This document shows, one piece after another, positions 35,424-44,058 of a stretch of DNA of 64,000 nucleotides; the stretch's first letter is position 1, and each line of letters begins with the position of its first letter. Source of the stretch: HGM11525 sp036307445 (GTDB lineage Bacteria; Bacillota; Clostridia; UBA1381); the NCBI GenBank assembly GCA_036307445.1, contig JAXJXP010000025.1:1-64000 (forward strand), written 5' to 3'. Below the pieces are notes generated by a model. The model was given only the letters and a program-made list of their open reading frames with translations. It made no database searches and was not told the origin of the DNA. The translations under genes were made by a program, and so were the position numbers.

Positions 35424-36008
35424 TTAGTATTTGTTTCTAATGTTAAGAAGTCTGATAATCACGGGGGTTAATACCACGTTTATTGCAAGCTCAATGAGAA
35501 AGTTTATGCCTACCAAGCCTACAATCATATACTTTCCGACATTGTCGCCAAAACCAAGGCTTGCTGCCCATTCGGTTATTGTAGGCATAAAGAATATACT
35601 ACAGCCAATAAGGAATATTCCGGTATTAGCAATGGGTGATGCCAAGGCTGCTGCTGCAACTGCTACATATTTGTTGAAACGGGCAAGTGCTTTGTATACA
35701 AGCCCTGCAAACAGTCCGCACATAGTTCCTTTTACTAAAACGGTAATAATTGTTCCCGGAACATTTACCGCAAGAAATGCATTAGCGTCGCCTGTCAAAA
35801 GAACAACTATACCAAATACGAACCCCAGCCACGCACCCGAGGAAACGCCGCAAAGTGCTGCGCCCAAAACTATCGGCACAAGGGTAAGGGTGATTGAAAA
35901 CATACTGAATCTTAGGTTCATACTTACAAACTGTAATATAATAACTAATGCAGTTAACATTGCTGTTATTACCAATTTTCTGGTTAATTGTGATCTTGAA
36001 GCGTTCAT
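35424..36008 (-). CDS. panT: ECF transporter S component, probably for pantothenate
   Basis: A 194-residue membrane protein with five to six hydrophobic helices. It has an N-terminal RKLVITAMLTALVIILQFV, the ALCGVSSGAWLGFVFGIVVLLTGD segment, and GTIITVLVKGTMCGLFAGLVY, as in S components of energy-coupling-factor transporters. Only 15 bases separate it from coaX, so pantothenate is the likely cargo. The ATG at 36008 follows AGGAGGATTTT; upstream in-frame codons extend past the promoter. Confidence 0.8.
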   Translation of the reverse strand: MNASRSQLTRKLVITAMLTALVIILQFVSMNLRFSMFSITLTLVPIVLGAALCGVSSGAWLGFVFGIVVLLTGDANAFLAVNVPGTIITVLVKGTMCGLFAGLVYKALARFNKYVAVAAAALASPIANTGIFLIGCSIFFMPTITEWAASLGFGDNVGKYMIVGLVGINFLIELAINVVLTPVIIRLLNIRNKY

Positions 36009-36050
36009 AAATAAAAATCCTCCTATGTAAAATACTCTGTTTGTGCATAC

Positions 36051-36079
36051 ATTATACACCTAAAAATAAAACACGTCAA
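36051..36079 (-). promoter_or_regulatory. sigma-A promoter of panT-coaX
   Basis: Minus strand: TTGACG at 36074-36079, a 17-base spacer, and TATAAT at 36051-36056. Confidence 0.8.
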
Positions 36080-36097
36080 GAAAAATGAAATTTTTTC

Positions 36098-36126
36098 TTG
36101 ACATTGGTAGGTATATATGGTATTAT
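36098..36126 (+). promoter_or_regulatory. sigma-A promoter of tRNA-Leu
   Basis: Plus strand: TTGACA at 36098-36103, a 17-base spacer, and TATTAT at 36121-36126. With the panT promoter it forms a back-to-back pair. The two -35 regions lie in an inverted repeat GTCAAGAAAAA / TTTTTTCTTGAC (36075-36102). Confidence 0.85.
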
Positions 36127-36143
36127 ATTTAAGCAGTTTAAAT

Positions 36144-36230
36144 GCCGGTGTGGTGGAATTGGCAGACGCGCGGGACTCAAAATCCCGTGGTAGCGATACC
36201 GTGTCGGTTCGACCCCGACCACCGGCACCA
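36144..36230 (+). tRNA. tRNA-Leu (anticodon CAA)
   Basis: An 87-base class II tRNA with acceptor GCCGGTG / CACCGGC, encoded CCA, a long variable arm (TGGTAGCGATACCGTG region), and anticodon loop CTCAAAA giving CAA (codon TTG). T-arm GTCGG-TTCGACC-CCGAC. Confidence 0.95.
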
Positions 36231-36253
36231 CGTCGCAAAAGCGGCGGATTAGC

Positions 36254-36283
36254 AGAGCTTCACTTTTCGTGAAGCTCTTTTGT
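36254..36283 (+). terminator. terminator of tRNA-Leu
   Basis: AGAGCTTCAC, loop TTTTC, GTGAAGCTCT, then TTTGT. The rest of the gap to 36334 shows nothing else recognisable. Confidence 0.85.
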
Positions 36284-36334
36284 ATTACAAAAACAGATGT
36301 ATATTTTTTTACTAATTTGTACATTTTGATTTGT

Positions 36335-36350
36335 CGTGTTAGTTGACACG
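36335..36350 (+). promoter_or_regulatory. candidate LacI-type operator
   Basis: The 16-base partial palindrome CGTGTTAGTTGACACG overlaps the -35 box of the GH116 promoter. Six of eight positions are symmetric. The LacI-type regulator encoded downstream is the natural candidate ligand-controlled repressor. Confidence 0.5.
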
Positions 36351-36370
36351 GAAAAACTATGTGATATAAT
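36343..36370 (+). promoter_or_regulatory. sigma-A promoter of the GH116-lacI operon
   Basis: Plus strand: TTGACA at 36343-36348, a 16-base spacer, and TATAAT at 36365-36370. Confidence 0.8.
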
Positions 36371-36402
36371 TAAAGAAAAGATTACTTAAGGAGGAAGAAA
36401 CA

Positions 36403-38928
36403 GTGAAATATGCAGGAGAATTCTTAAATGAAATATCATTCCCTTTAGGAGGAATAGGAACGGGAAGCATCGGTCTTGGTGGAGATGGAAGGCTTGTTGA
36501 CTGGGAGATTTTCAACCGTCCGTCTAAAGGCAGTATAAACGGCTATTCGCATTTTGCAATAAGGGCAATACAAGGAGATAAGATTACTGCAGCCGTTTTG
36601 AACGGAGATATTACCAAGGGATATATGGGTCAGTACAGACAACTCAAATTTACAGGCTACGGTTTTGGTCCTGATGTATCAAAAATGTGCGGATTTCCGC
36701 ATTTTAAAAATATTGAATTTGACGGGGAATTTCCGGTGGCAAACCTGAGCTTTAGCGATGAGAGCTTTCCGGCTGAAATCAAAATGACGGCATTTAATCC
36801 ATTTATACCTCTTGATGCGAATAACTCTAGTATTCCGGCGGCGTTTTTTGAGATTGAGGTGGAGAATATTACCGATAACAAAGTGAAGTATCAGGTAGCA
36901 TTGTCTGTTGCAAACCCATACGAGAAATCCAGAAATAAGGTGGCAGACAAAAACGGCTACCATATGATTACAATGTATAACAGCGGTGTAGATAAAGATA
37001 GTGTGGAGTATGGCGATTTAACCATTGCAACAGATTGCGATAAGGTATATTCACAAGCATATTGGTATCGCGGAAGCTGGCAAGACGGTATTGTATCCTT
37101 TTGGAATGATTTTTCCGGCTCGGTGGATTTTGCAGAAAGAAATTACGATGATGACGGACAAAAGGATACAGGAACTCTTATGGCAGAGATAGATGTTGAA
37201 CCAAAAGAGAAAAAGAAGGTAAGATTTGTATTAACATGGAATGTTCCAAATAATTATAACTACTGGAACGAGTACAAAGATGAGGACGGAACACATAAAA
37301 TGTGGAAGAATTACTATGCTACTGTTTTTGAGGATTCTTCCTGTACGTCTGTTTATTCGCTTGAAAACTGGAATAGCTTATATAGCCGTACCATGAAATT
37401 TAAGGATACATTGTATAATACTACATTGCCTGAACCGATGGTTGAGGCGGCAGCGTCCAATCTGTCGGTACTGAAATCTCCCACGGTATTAAGACTCGAA
37501 GACGGCTCTTTTTACGGCTGGGAGGGAGTCCATGAGAAAGATGGCTCCTGCGAAGGAACTTGTCAGCATGTATGGAATTATGCGTATGCAATGTGTTTCT
37601 TATTTCCTGAACTTGAACGTTCCATAAGAGATTTGGAGTTTAAGTACAGCACAGATGAGAATGGCAGAATGCAGTTTAGAATGATGCTGCCTATTGGACG
37701 TGAAATGTTCGATAATAGAGCTTGTCTTGACGGGCAAATGGGTGCTGTGATTAAGTGTTATCGTGAATGGAAAATTTCGGGCGATGATGAATGGCTTAAA
37801 GAAAATTGGTCAAACATTAAAAAAGTGCTGGAATATGCGTGGAGTGAAAACAATCAAGATTGTTGGGATTTAGATAAAGACGGTGTTCTGGAGGGAAGAC
37901 AGCATCATACGCTTGATGTTGAGCTTTTTGGCCCGTCATCATGGCTTGAAGGAATCTATCTCGCAGCGTTAAAGGCTGCATCTGAGATGGGTGAATATTT
38001 GGGTGATTTGGAAAAAGCAGAGGAATACCGACTCCTTTTTGAAAAAGGATATAAGTGGACAAAGGAAAATCTCTTTAACGGCAAGTATTTTATTCAGAAA
38101 ACAGATGTTACTGATAAGAGCATAACAGACAGATTTGAAGCCTCCGATTATTATTGGAACGACGAAGTAAAACAGATAAAGTATCAGATTGGTGACGGGT
38201 CAGCCGTTGACCAGATGCTTGCACAGTGGCATGCGGATATACTCGGATTGGGTGATATATTCGACAACTCTCAGATTTCAACGGCATTATCCGAGATGAT
38301 GAAGAATAATTATAAGCCGAGTATGAGATACTTTGTTAACCCGTGGAGAATTTTCTCACTCAACGATGAAGCAGGTACGGTTATATGCGATTATCCTGAA
38401 GGTGCAGATAAACCGAAAATTCCTGTTCCGTACTGCGAGGAAACAATGACGGGCTTTGAGTACTCTTTTGCAGGACTTTTGTGCTCACGCGGAAGAGTAG
38501 AAGACGGTTTAAAGGTAGTCAAGGCTATACGCGACAGATTTAACGGTCAAAAGAGAAATCCGTGGAATGAATTTGAATGTGGAAGTAACTATGCACGTTC
38601 AATGGCAAGCTATTCACTCATTCCGATATTGAGCGGATTTGAATTTGATGTACCTCATAAGTATATTGGTTTTAAACCTTATAAGACAGATAAATTCCAA
38701 GCTATCTGGAGTCTTGCAGATGCGTGGGGAGATTTTAAGGTTGACGGCAAAAAGGTAACAATAACTATTGTTGAGGGCGGTATCACCCTTAAAGCGTTAG
38801 GACTTAAATTCTGTGAAAAAGTATCGTCATTAAAAATTGACGGCAAGACTATAGACTTTGAGTTTACAAACGGAATACTGAACTTTGATGAAATTACCGT
38901 TACGCACAACTTGGAGATAGAGGTATGA
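36403..38928 (+). CDS. GH116 family beta-glycosidase (GBA2-like, cytoplasmic)
   Basis: An 841-residue glycoside hydrolase 116. The start ISFPLGGIGTGSIGLGGDGR with WEIFNRP is the family's N-terminal signature. The alpha-alpha barrel contains TCQHVWNYAYAMCFLFPELE, LPIGRE, and HHTLDVELFGPSSWLEGIYL. By alignment from memory, Glu507 (DVELFG) is the nucleophile and Asp662 (ICDYPEG) the acid/base, with spacing like characterised members. No signal peptide, so it acts on imported beta-glucosides or beta-xylosides. GTG start after GGAGGAAG. It overlaps lacI by 4 bases. Confidence 0.88.
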   Translation: MKYAGEFLNEISFPLGGIGTGSIGLGGDGRLVDWEIFNRPSKGSINGYSHFAIRAIQGDKITAAVLNGDITKGYMGQYRQLKFTGYGFGPDVSKMCGFPHFKNIEFDGEFPVANLSFSDESFPAEIKMTAFNPFIPLDANNSSIPAAFFEIEVENITDNKVKYQVALSVANPYEKSRNKVADKNGYHMITMYNSGVDKDSVEYGDLTIATDCDKVYSQAYWYRGSWQDGIVSFWNDFSGSVDFAERNYDDDGQKDTGTLMAEIDVEPKEKKKVRFVLTWNVPNNYNYWNEYKDEDGTHKMWKNYYATVFEDSSCTSVYSLENWNSLYSRTMKFKDTLYNTTLPEPMVEAAASNLSVLKSPTVLRLEDGSFYGWEGVHEKDGSCEGTCQHVWNYAYAMCFLFPELERSIRDLEFKYSTDENGRMQFRMMLPIGREMFDNRACLDGQMGAVIKCYREWKISGDDEWLKENWSNIKKVLEYAWSENNQDCWDLDKDGVLEGRQHHTLDVELFGPSSWLEGIYLAALKAASEMGEYLGDLEKAEEYRLLFEKGYKWTKENLFNGKYFIQKTDVTDKSITDRFEASDYYWNDEVKQIKYQIGDGSAVDQMLAQWHADILGLGDIFDNSQISTALSEMMKNNYKPSMRYFVNPWRIFSLNDEAGTVICDYPEGADKPKIPVPYCEETMTGFEYSFAGLLCSRGRVEDGLKVVKAIRDRFNGQKRNPWNEFECGSNYARSMASYSLIPILSGFEFDVPHKYIGFKPYKTDKFQAIWSLADAWGDFKVDGKKVTITIVEGGITLKALGLKFCEKVSSLKIDGKTIDFEFTNGILNFDEITVTHNLEIEV

Positions 38929-39836
38929 AGTATCTGAAAATATCGACTTCGGAAATTGCAAAAATCTGCAATGTGTCTCAAGGCACGGTTGACAGAGCAC
39001 TCAATAACAGGACGGATATAAAAGCTGAAACAAAGCAGAAAATTCTGGAAGTTGCAAGGCAGTACGGATACCGCGAATATGTAAATACTCGTGCCGATAA
39101 AATTGTCGGGCAAATAGGAGTTATTGTATTTAATTTAAATAATGAATACTTTTCCGAGCTTATAACAGAGGTCGAGTATGCCTTAAGAGAAGAAGGACTT
39201 GGAGCTACGGTGATGATGAGTCATTTTGATAAGGAGTATGAAATAGAATGTATCCGTAATCTGTATAATATGGGAGTTAAAGGGATTATTCTTTGTTCGG
39301 TAAATAGCGGAGCGGAGTTTGAAAACTATCTTAAGCTGTTTGATATTCCGATTGTTGCTGTCGGGAACAGAGTGCAGTCGTTGCCGTATGCTGGAATAGA
39401 TGATTTTGCAGCAATGTATGATATGACCGAAAAGGTATTGAAGGAAGAAGAACCGCTTAATATTATTTATTTTTCACCTGCACTGCGTTATACTGATGCA
39501 TATGCGCAAAGAAAACGTTATGAAGGATTTATCAGCGCTGTGGGCAATAAAAAATATACAGTTGTTACCGATATAGATGATATTAAGACAAGCTATCCCG
39601 AAAAAACTGCCGTCATTTGCTCCAACGATTATTATGCACTGAGAGTTTATTTTAAATCACCAGGCGTAAAGGTTGTCGGCTGTGATAATATAGGCGATAT
39701 AGATAAGTATAAAATCAGTATTGACTCGGTTGGTTATTCAATGACGGAAATTGCAAGAGGTGCGATAGACATAATCAATGGAAAGAGAAAGGACAGTCTG
39801 ATTGTAAAACATTATATTACAGAGCATAATAAGTAA
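38925..39836 (+). CDS. LacI-family transcriptional regulator
   Basis: A 303-residue repressor-type protein. The helix-turn-helix is STSEIAKICNVSQGTVDRALNNRTDIKAETKQKILEVA split over residues 7-45, then the hinge and a periplasmic-binding-like core (IGVIVFNLNNEYFSELITEVEYAL onward). The effector is unknown, but coupling to GH116 suggests a sugar released by that enzyme. It is about 30 residues shorter than typical LacI proteins, and NNRTDI-type hinge residues are kept. Presumably it autoregulates through 36335-36350. Confidence 0.88.
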   Translation: MKYLKISTSEIAKICNVSQGTVDRALNNRTDIKAETKQKILEVARQYGYREYVNTRADKIVGQIGVIVFNLNNEYFSELITEVEYALREEGLGATVMMSHFDKEYEIECIRNLYNMGVKGIILCSVNSGAEFENYLKLFDIPIVAVGNRVQSLPYAGIDDFAAMYDMTEKVLKEEEPLNIIYFSPALRYTDAYAQRKRYEGFISAVGNKKYTVVTDIDDIKTSYPEKTAVICSNDYYALRVYFKSPGVKVVGCDNIGDIDKYKISIDSVGYSMTEIARGAIDIINGKRKDSLIVKHYITEHNK

Positions 39837-39861
39837 TCATTTAGCTAAACGCTATTAAGCT

Positions 39862-40096
39862 TTAAGCAATATACTGACTTCGTTTTTCAAGCGGAGTCAG
39901 TTTTGCTTTTGCAAAAATACATTTATTCATCTATGAGTATACGAGTTTAATCATAAGTTTTAGGTTTTATTAGATAAATTAACTCCGTTGTAAGTATAGA
40001 GAAGAAATTTTCGGTTAAAGCATTATCATATAGATTTCCTTTTCTTGACATTGACGGCGTAATGTTGTATAATTTATTTAGATTGAAATACTGATG
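39862..40096 (-). pseudogene. decayed IS3-family transposase (OrfB C-terminal part)
   Basis: Minus strand from 40096: HQYFNLNKLYNITPSMSRKG continues NLYDNALTENFFSILTTELI and YLIKPKTYD, then a stop, TRILIDE, another stop and MYF. After a frameshift and a short deletion, KAKLTPLEKRSQYIA and the stop follow. This is the C-terminal part of the rve catalytic domain of IS3-family transposases, whose DDE glutamate is in LTENFFS. No inverted-repeat ends or OrfA were found. This fills most of the 283-base gap between lacI and the hydrolase gene. Confidence 0.88.
40045..40073 (+). promoter_or_regulatory. consensus promoter inside the IS3 remnant
   Basis: Plus strand: TTGACA at 40045-40050, a 17-base spacer, and TATAAT at 40068-40073, both perfect. 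The same bases on the other strand encode LYNITPSMSRK of the transposase remnant. It points at the hydrolase gene 47 bases away. Confidence 0.8.
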
Positions 40097-40119
40097 GCAA
40101 ACAGCATAAGGAGGATTGT

Positions 40120-40830
40120 ATGGAACTTTGGAACGGATTCAAACTGGAAAAGAGCATATTTGAGGGAAGAGAACTGATAACGGTATTCCCTGAAAAGCCA
40201 AACGGAAAGTGGGCACTAAAAACGGAGTATTTTGATGCGTTCCCCGAAGTAGAGATTGAGCTTTTAAAGCTTGGTTATCATATTTTTCACGTCAAAAATA
40301 TTACAAGATGGCACGAATGGTCGGATACTGAGACCAGAGCAAAGCTTGCTGAATTTGTACATAATGAATATGGCTTGTCAAAGAAATGCGTAGTTGTTGG
40401 AATGAGCTGCGGCGGTATGCAGGGGATATATTTAGCCAGCAAATATCCCGAATATGTTTCCTGTATGTACTTGGATGCTCCTGTTGTAAATCTTTTTTTA
40501 TGTCTGAGCAGAGCTGGAGAGGACGTGGCAATAATGCGTGAGGAATTTATCAAACACAAAAAAATGGATGTGATAGAGATTTTAAAATCACAAGACCAAC
40601 CGCTTGACCACATTCCCGAGCTTGTAAAAAACAAGATACCGGTAATTCTTGTTGCGGGGGACTCGGATGATATTGTGCCGTATGACGAGAACGGAAGGCT
40701 ATTAAATGATGCTTACAGAGAAAATGGCTGTATAATTGAAACGATTATAAAAAAGGGCGCAGGCCATCATCCGCATAGTCTTGATGATAATACGCCGATA
40801 ATTGACTTTATTAAAAAATACGATAAGTGA
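40120..40830 (+). CDS. alpha/beta hydrolase
   Basis: A 236-residue alpha/beta hydrolase. The nucleophile elbow is GMSCGG with Ser96, the acid is in AGDSDDIVPYDENG, and His lies in GAGHHPH. No signal peptide, so it is cytoplasmic. An esterase acting on acylated sugars or glycosides would fit the neighbourhood, but the substrate is not deducible. Start ATG after AAGGAGG. The next gene starts 10 bases after its stop. Confidence 0.85.
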   Translation: MELWNGFKLEKSIFEGRELITVFPEKPNGKWALKTEYFDAFPEVEIELLKLGYHIFHVKNITRWHEWSDTETRAKLAEFVHNEYGLSKKCVVVGMSCGGMQGIYLASKYPEYVSCMYLDAPVVNLFLCLSRAGEDVAIMREEFIKHKKMDVIEILKSQDQPLDHIPELVKNKIPVILVAGDSDDIVPYDENGRLLNDAYRENGCIIETIIKKGAGHHPHSLDDNTPIIDFIKKYDK

Positions 40831-40840
40831 GAGGCAAAAA

Positions 40841-41464
40841 ATGGAATACAAGGTTGCAAGAACAGAGGTTATAAATCCTGATATTAACTCGCCTGAGTGG
40901 GAAAATGCAGAAGTTGGATATGTTGATAAGGATTGCTGGGACGGCTGGCATAAAGGCCCGAAAACAATATTTAAAATTTTGAGAGGGCCTGAGGGGATGA
41001 GCGTGCTGTTTCATACCGATGAAACGAATCTTCGTTCAGAGGTTACCGAAGAAAATGGTGCAGTCTGCAATGATAGCTGTATGGAGCTTTTCTTTCAGCC
41101 GTACCCGTGGGACCCCAATTATCTTAATTTTGAGGTCAATCCGAAAGGCGTATTGCACTTGGGCATAGGTATAGACAGATGCGGACGGACACTGATTACC
41201 GAAGACCGCAAGACCTTTGATATAGTATCAATTGCCAATGAGGGAGACTGGACGTTAAAATATTACATACCTGACAGTTTCCTGAAAAAGTGGTACCCTG
41301 ATGTTGATAAAAAAGCTCTGGATAACAGTGAAACGGTTTCAAAGGCAAACGTTTACAAATGCGGAGAGGCAACCGGACATTCACATTTTACGGTATGGTC
41401 AGAGGTGGACACAAAGTGCCCTGATTTTCATCAGCCCAAATTTTTTGGAATATTTAGATTTTAA
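40841..41464 (+). CDS. CBM9-like carbohydrate-binding domain protein
   Basis: A 207-residue single-domain protein of the CBM9-like family, with NSPEWENAEVGYVDKDCWDG, the CNDSCMELFFQPYPWDPNYLNFEVNP core, and a C-terminal WSEVDTKCPDFHQPKFFGIFRF split over residues 186-207. No signal peptide or catalytic module is seen. Such stand-alone domains often accompany glycoside-degradation genes. The frame opens inside the hydrolase gene at 40802, but the ATG at 40841 has GAGAGGC and lies just after that gene's stop. Confidence 0.8.
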   Translation: MEYKVARTEVINPDINSPEWENAEVGYVDKDCWDGWHKGPKTIFKILRGPEGMSVLFHTDETNLRSEVTEENGAVCNDSCMELFFQPYPWDPNYLNFEVNPKGVLHLGIGIDRCGRTLITEDRKTFDIVSIANEGDWTLKYYIPDSFLKKWYPDVDKKALDNSETVSKANVYKCGEATGHSHFTVWSEVDTKCPDFHQPKFFGIFRF

Positions 41465-41490
41465 AGTATGCCATTTGGCATACTTTTTTT
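41463..41490 (+). terminator. terminator of the hydrolase-CBM9 pair
   Basis: AAAGTATGCC, loop ATTT, GGCATACTTT, then TTTT. Confidence 0.88.
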
Positions 41491-41510
41491 GTGTGGCAAG
41501 CAGTATTATC

Positions 41511-41539
41511 TTGATTTTTTTGGTAAAAGGTAGTATAAT
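41511..41539 (+). promoter_or_regulatory. sigma-A promoter of zapA and downstream genes
   Basis: Plus strand: TTGATT at 41511-41516, a 17-base spacer, and TATAAT at 41534-41539. Confidence 0.75.
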
Positions 41540-41596
41540 AATACACAATGGATAGATTATGCATTACAGAACGAAAAAATGAAAGGCTGTGTTATT

Positions 41597-42001
41597 ATGG
41601 AGCATAGCTCAAGAGTAAGAGTCAGCATATGCGGAAAGAATTTTACGGTTTTGTCCGACGAGGGTCAGGAGCATATAAATGCAGTTGCTGATTATGTTAA
41701 CAAACGAATGAGCGAACTTATGAGCAGTAACTCAAAGATTACATATGATATGGCGGCAGTGCTTACTGCACTCAATCTCTCAAGTGAGCTTAAAACGGAA
41801 CGTATGCTAAACAGCATCAAAGATGACCTCGACAGCGTTGATGCGTTGGAGAAAAAGCTTGCTGCAGCTGAGGCTTGCATTGCAGAGCTTAAAAAGATAA
41901 ATGCCGAAAAACAAGAGGAATTCCGCAAGGAACGGGAAAAGATGCGTCTTGACTGGATTCTTAAGGAAAAGGAATTCCTTGATATGATAGACAGAGGCTG
42001 A
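41597..42001 (+). CDS. zapA: cell division protein ZapA
   Basis: A 134-residue ZapA. The globular N-terminal part (RVRVSICGKNFTVLSDEGQE, HINAVADYVNKRM) precedes a coiled coil (about 65-130, rich in Glu/Lys) that is longer than the Bacillus version. ZapA tetramers bundle FtsZ filaments. The ATG at 41597 has GAAAGG 10 bases upstream; an in-frame ATG at 41579 has no site. The U32 peptidase gene follows after 12 bases. Confidence 0.88.
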   Translation: MEHSSRVRVSICGKNFTVLSDEGQEHINAVADYVNKRMSELMSSNSKITYDMAAVLTALNLSSELKTERMLNSIKDDLDSVDALEKKLAAAEACIAELKKINAEKQEEFRKEREKMRLDWILKEKEFLDMIDRG

Positions 42002-42013
42002 GAGTGATAAGCT

Positions 42014-44035
42014 ATGAATATAACAGAACTGCTTGCTCCTGCAGGGGGTAAGGCGGCACTTGTTGCGGCGGTACAAAGCGGTGCGGATGCGGTATATCTT
42101 GGTGCAGACAGATTTTCTGCACGAAGCGGTGCGGATAACTTTACACTTGATTCGCTTGGAGAATGGATTGATTACTGCCATCTTCGTGGTGTTTTGGTGC
42201 ATTTGGCGGCCAACACTTTGGTAAAAGAAAGGGAACGAGCTGATTTTATACACTATGTTTCCGAAGCTTACCGAATGGGTATTGATGCTGTTATTATACA
42301 GGATTTGGGAATGGCAGAGCGGATAAAGGAGCTTATGCCTGAGATTGTGCTTCACGCAAGCACTCAAATGACAACCACTACTGCTGAGGGCGTAAAAGCA
42401 CTTCAGGAGAGAGGCTTTTCGAGAGTGGTGCTTTCAAGAGAGCTTACAAAAGCTGAAATTGAAAGTATAAGAAAAAATACCACTGCAGAGCTTGAGGTTT
42501 TTGTACACGGTGCTTTGTGTTTTTCCTATTCGGGACAGTGTTTGATGTCAAGTATAATCGGACAGCGCAGCGGCAACAGAGGAATGTGCGCACAACCCTG
42601 TCGTTTGCCGTATGAACTTCAAAAAAATGGTAAATACTTAGATGAAGGATATCTTTTAAGCCCGAAGGATTTGTCCTTGTTAGACCATATAAAAGAGCTT
42701 AAGGATATGGGGATAGACTCCTTTAAGATAGAAGGCAGACTTAAAAATGCTGCATATGTTGCTACGGCGGTAGGTGTTTACAGAAAGGCATTGGACGGAA
42801 AAGAAGTAACAGAAGAGGACAGAAAAGCTCTTCTTGACACCTTTAACCGCAGCGGTTTTTCAAAAGGCTGGTATGGCGGCGGGAAGAATATGATGAGCGG
42901 TAAAAGTCCGTCAAATGTAGCATTGGGTGTTACTACTGACGAATATGCTAAATTTACCGACAAGAATGCAAATTACCGAAAAATCGGTATAGATATATTT
43001 GCAGAACTGAAAACAGGACAGCCTTTTACTTTAACAGCGATAGATGATGACGGTAACGCAGAAACCGTAACAGGCGATGTTGTTGCCGAAACGGCAAATA
43101 ATGTTCCGCTTTCAGAGGAAAGAATTTCGCAGCAGCTTCAAAAGCTTGGTGCGAGCGTATATTATGCGAAATCCTGCTCGGTTCTGACCGATGGAAATGC
43201 GATTGTGCCAATTGGTGAAATAAATGCGGTAAGACGCAGGGCATTAGATGGACTTGACATTAAGAGAACAAGGGTTGAAGCAAGAGAAATATTGCCGTAT
43301 AATCCTGAAAAACGCAATAAGAGTGCTAAATATGCGTACATTGTAGCGGTTTGCCGTACTAAAGAACAGGCAGAAGCTGCGGCAATGATGGGAGTAAAAA
43401 GACTCGTTGCACCGCAGAGCATTATAGCAGAAATTAAGACAAGTGCAGAAAAAGCAGTTTTGTTGCCGGCTCTTGGAGCGGGAAAAGGCTTGGTCGATGT
43501 CGGGGTGATGGTTATGAATAATGCCCAGTCATATTCTAATGATGATTTAAACCAATATGGCGGTTTTCGTCTTAATATAACCAACAGCGAAACGGTAAAG
43601 TCATATAAAAATATGTCGGCGGTTACTCTTTCGCCTGAGCTTAATCTTAAAGATTTAAGGGAGATTTCAGGTGAAATACCGCTTGAGGTTATAGCCTACG
43701 GAAGACTTCCGCTTATGCTTATGCGAAAGTGTCCTGCAGGAGCAACGGGGAAATGCGACCAAAAAAGCGGTAGTCAGCTTTTGGACAGACGCGGTGAGGT
43801 GTTTGCGATTGTCTGCGGTGAGGGTTGCACAAGTGAAATTTTAAACTCCAAGCCAATATATATGGCAGATAAAATGGACGAGCTTAGCTCTTGCGGAATA
43901 GATGGTATTCAGCTATGGTTTTATGACGAAACACCTGATGAAGTAAAGGAAATTATCGCAGAGTACAAAGGCGATAAGGAAGCGGTCTTGCCCAAGGATT
44001 TTACGAGAGGACACTTTTACAGAGGATTTTTATAA
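42014..44035 (+). CDS. U32 family peptidase-like protein (RlhA/DUF3656 type)
   Basis: A 673-residue U32 protein. Seen: ITELLAPAGGKAALVAAVQSG, GADAVYLGADRFSAR, the U32 signature EVFVHGALCFSYSGQCLMSS, RSGNRGMCAQPCRLPY with the cysteines, then a DUF3656 insertion and a C-terminal cysteine set (KCPAGATGKCDQ, CGEGC). Long U32 proteins with DUF3656 include RlhA, which hydroxylates C2501 of 23S rRNA; peptidase activity is doubtful. The rRNA role here is an inference. Confidence 0.88.
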   Translation: MNITELLAPAGGKAALVAAVQSGADAVYLGADRFSARSGADNFTLDSLGEWIDYCHLRGVLVHLAANTLVKERERADFIHYVSEAYRMGIDAVIIQDLGMAERIKELMPEIVLHASTQMTTTTAEGVKALQERGFSRVVLSRELTKAEIESIRKNTTAELEVFVHGALCFSYSGQCLMSSIIGQRSGNRGMCAQPCRLPYELQKNGKYLDEGYLLSPKDLSLLDHIKELKDMGIDSFKIEGRLKNAAYVATAVGVYRKALDGKEVTEEDRKALLDTFNRSGFSKGWYGGGKNMMSGKSPSNVALGVTTDEYAKFTDKNANYRKIGIDIFAELKTGQPFTLTAIDDDGNAETVTGDVVAETANNVPLSEERISQQLQKLGASVYYAKSCSVLTDGNAIVPIGEINAVRRRALDGLDIKRTRVEAREILPYNPEKRNKSAKYAYIVAVCRTKEQAEAAAMMGVKRLVAPQSIIAEIKTSAEKAVLLPALGAGKGLVDVGVMVMNNAQSYSNDDLNQYGGFRLNITNSETVKSYKNMSAVTLSPELNLKDLREISGEIPLEVIAYGRLPLMLMRKCPAGATGKCDQKSGSQLLDRRGEVFAIVCGEGCTSEILNSKPIYMADKMDELSSCGIDGIQLWFYDETPDEVKEIIAEYKGDKEAVLPKDFTRGHFYRGFL

Positions 44036-44058
44036 ATTAAGAACGGAACTAAAGAATT

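Noticed and set aside
39837..40119. A complete IS3 element
   Set aside because: No OrfA, no terminal inverted repeats and no start for OrfB were found. Only about 78 codons remain, with stops and a frameshift.
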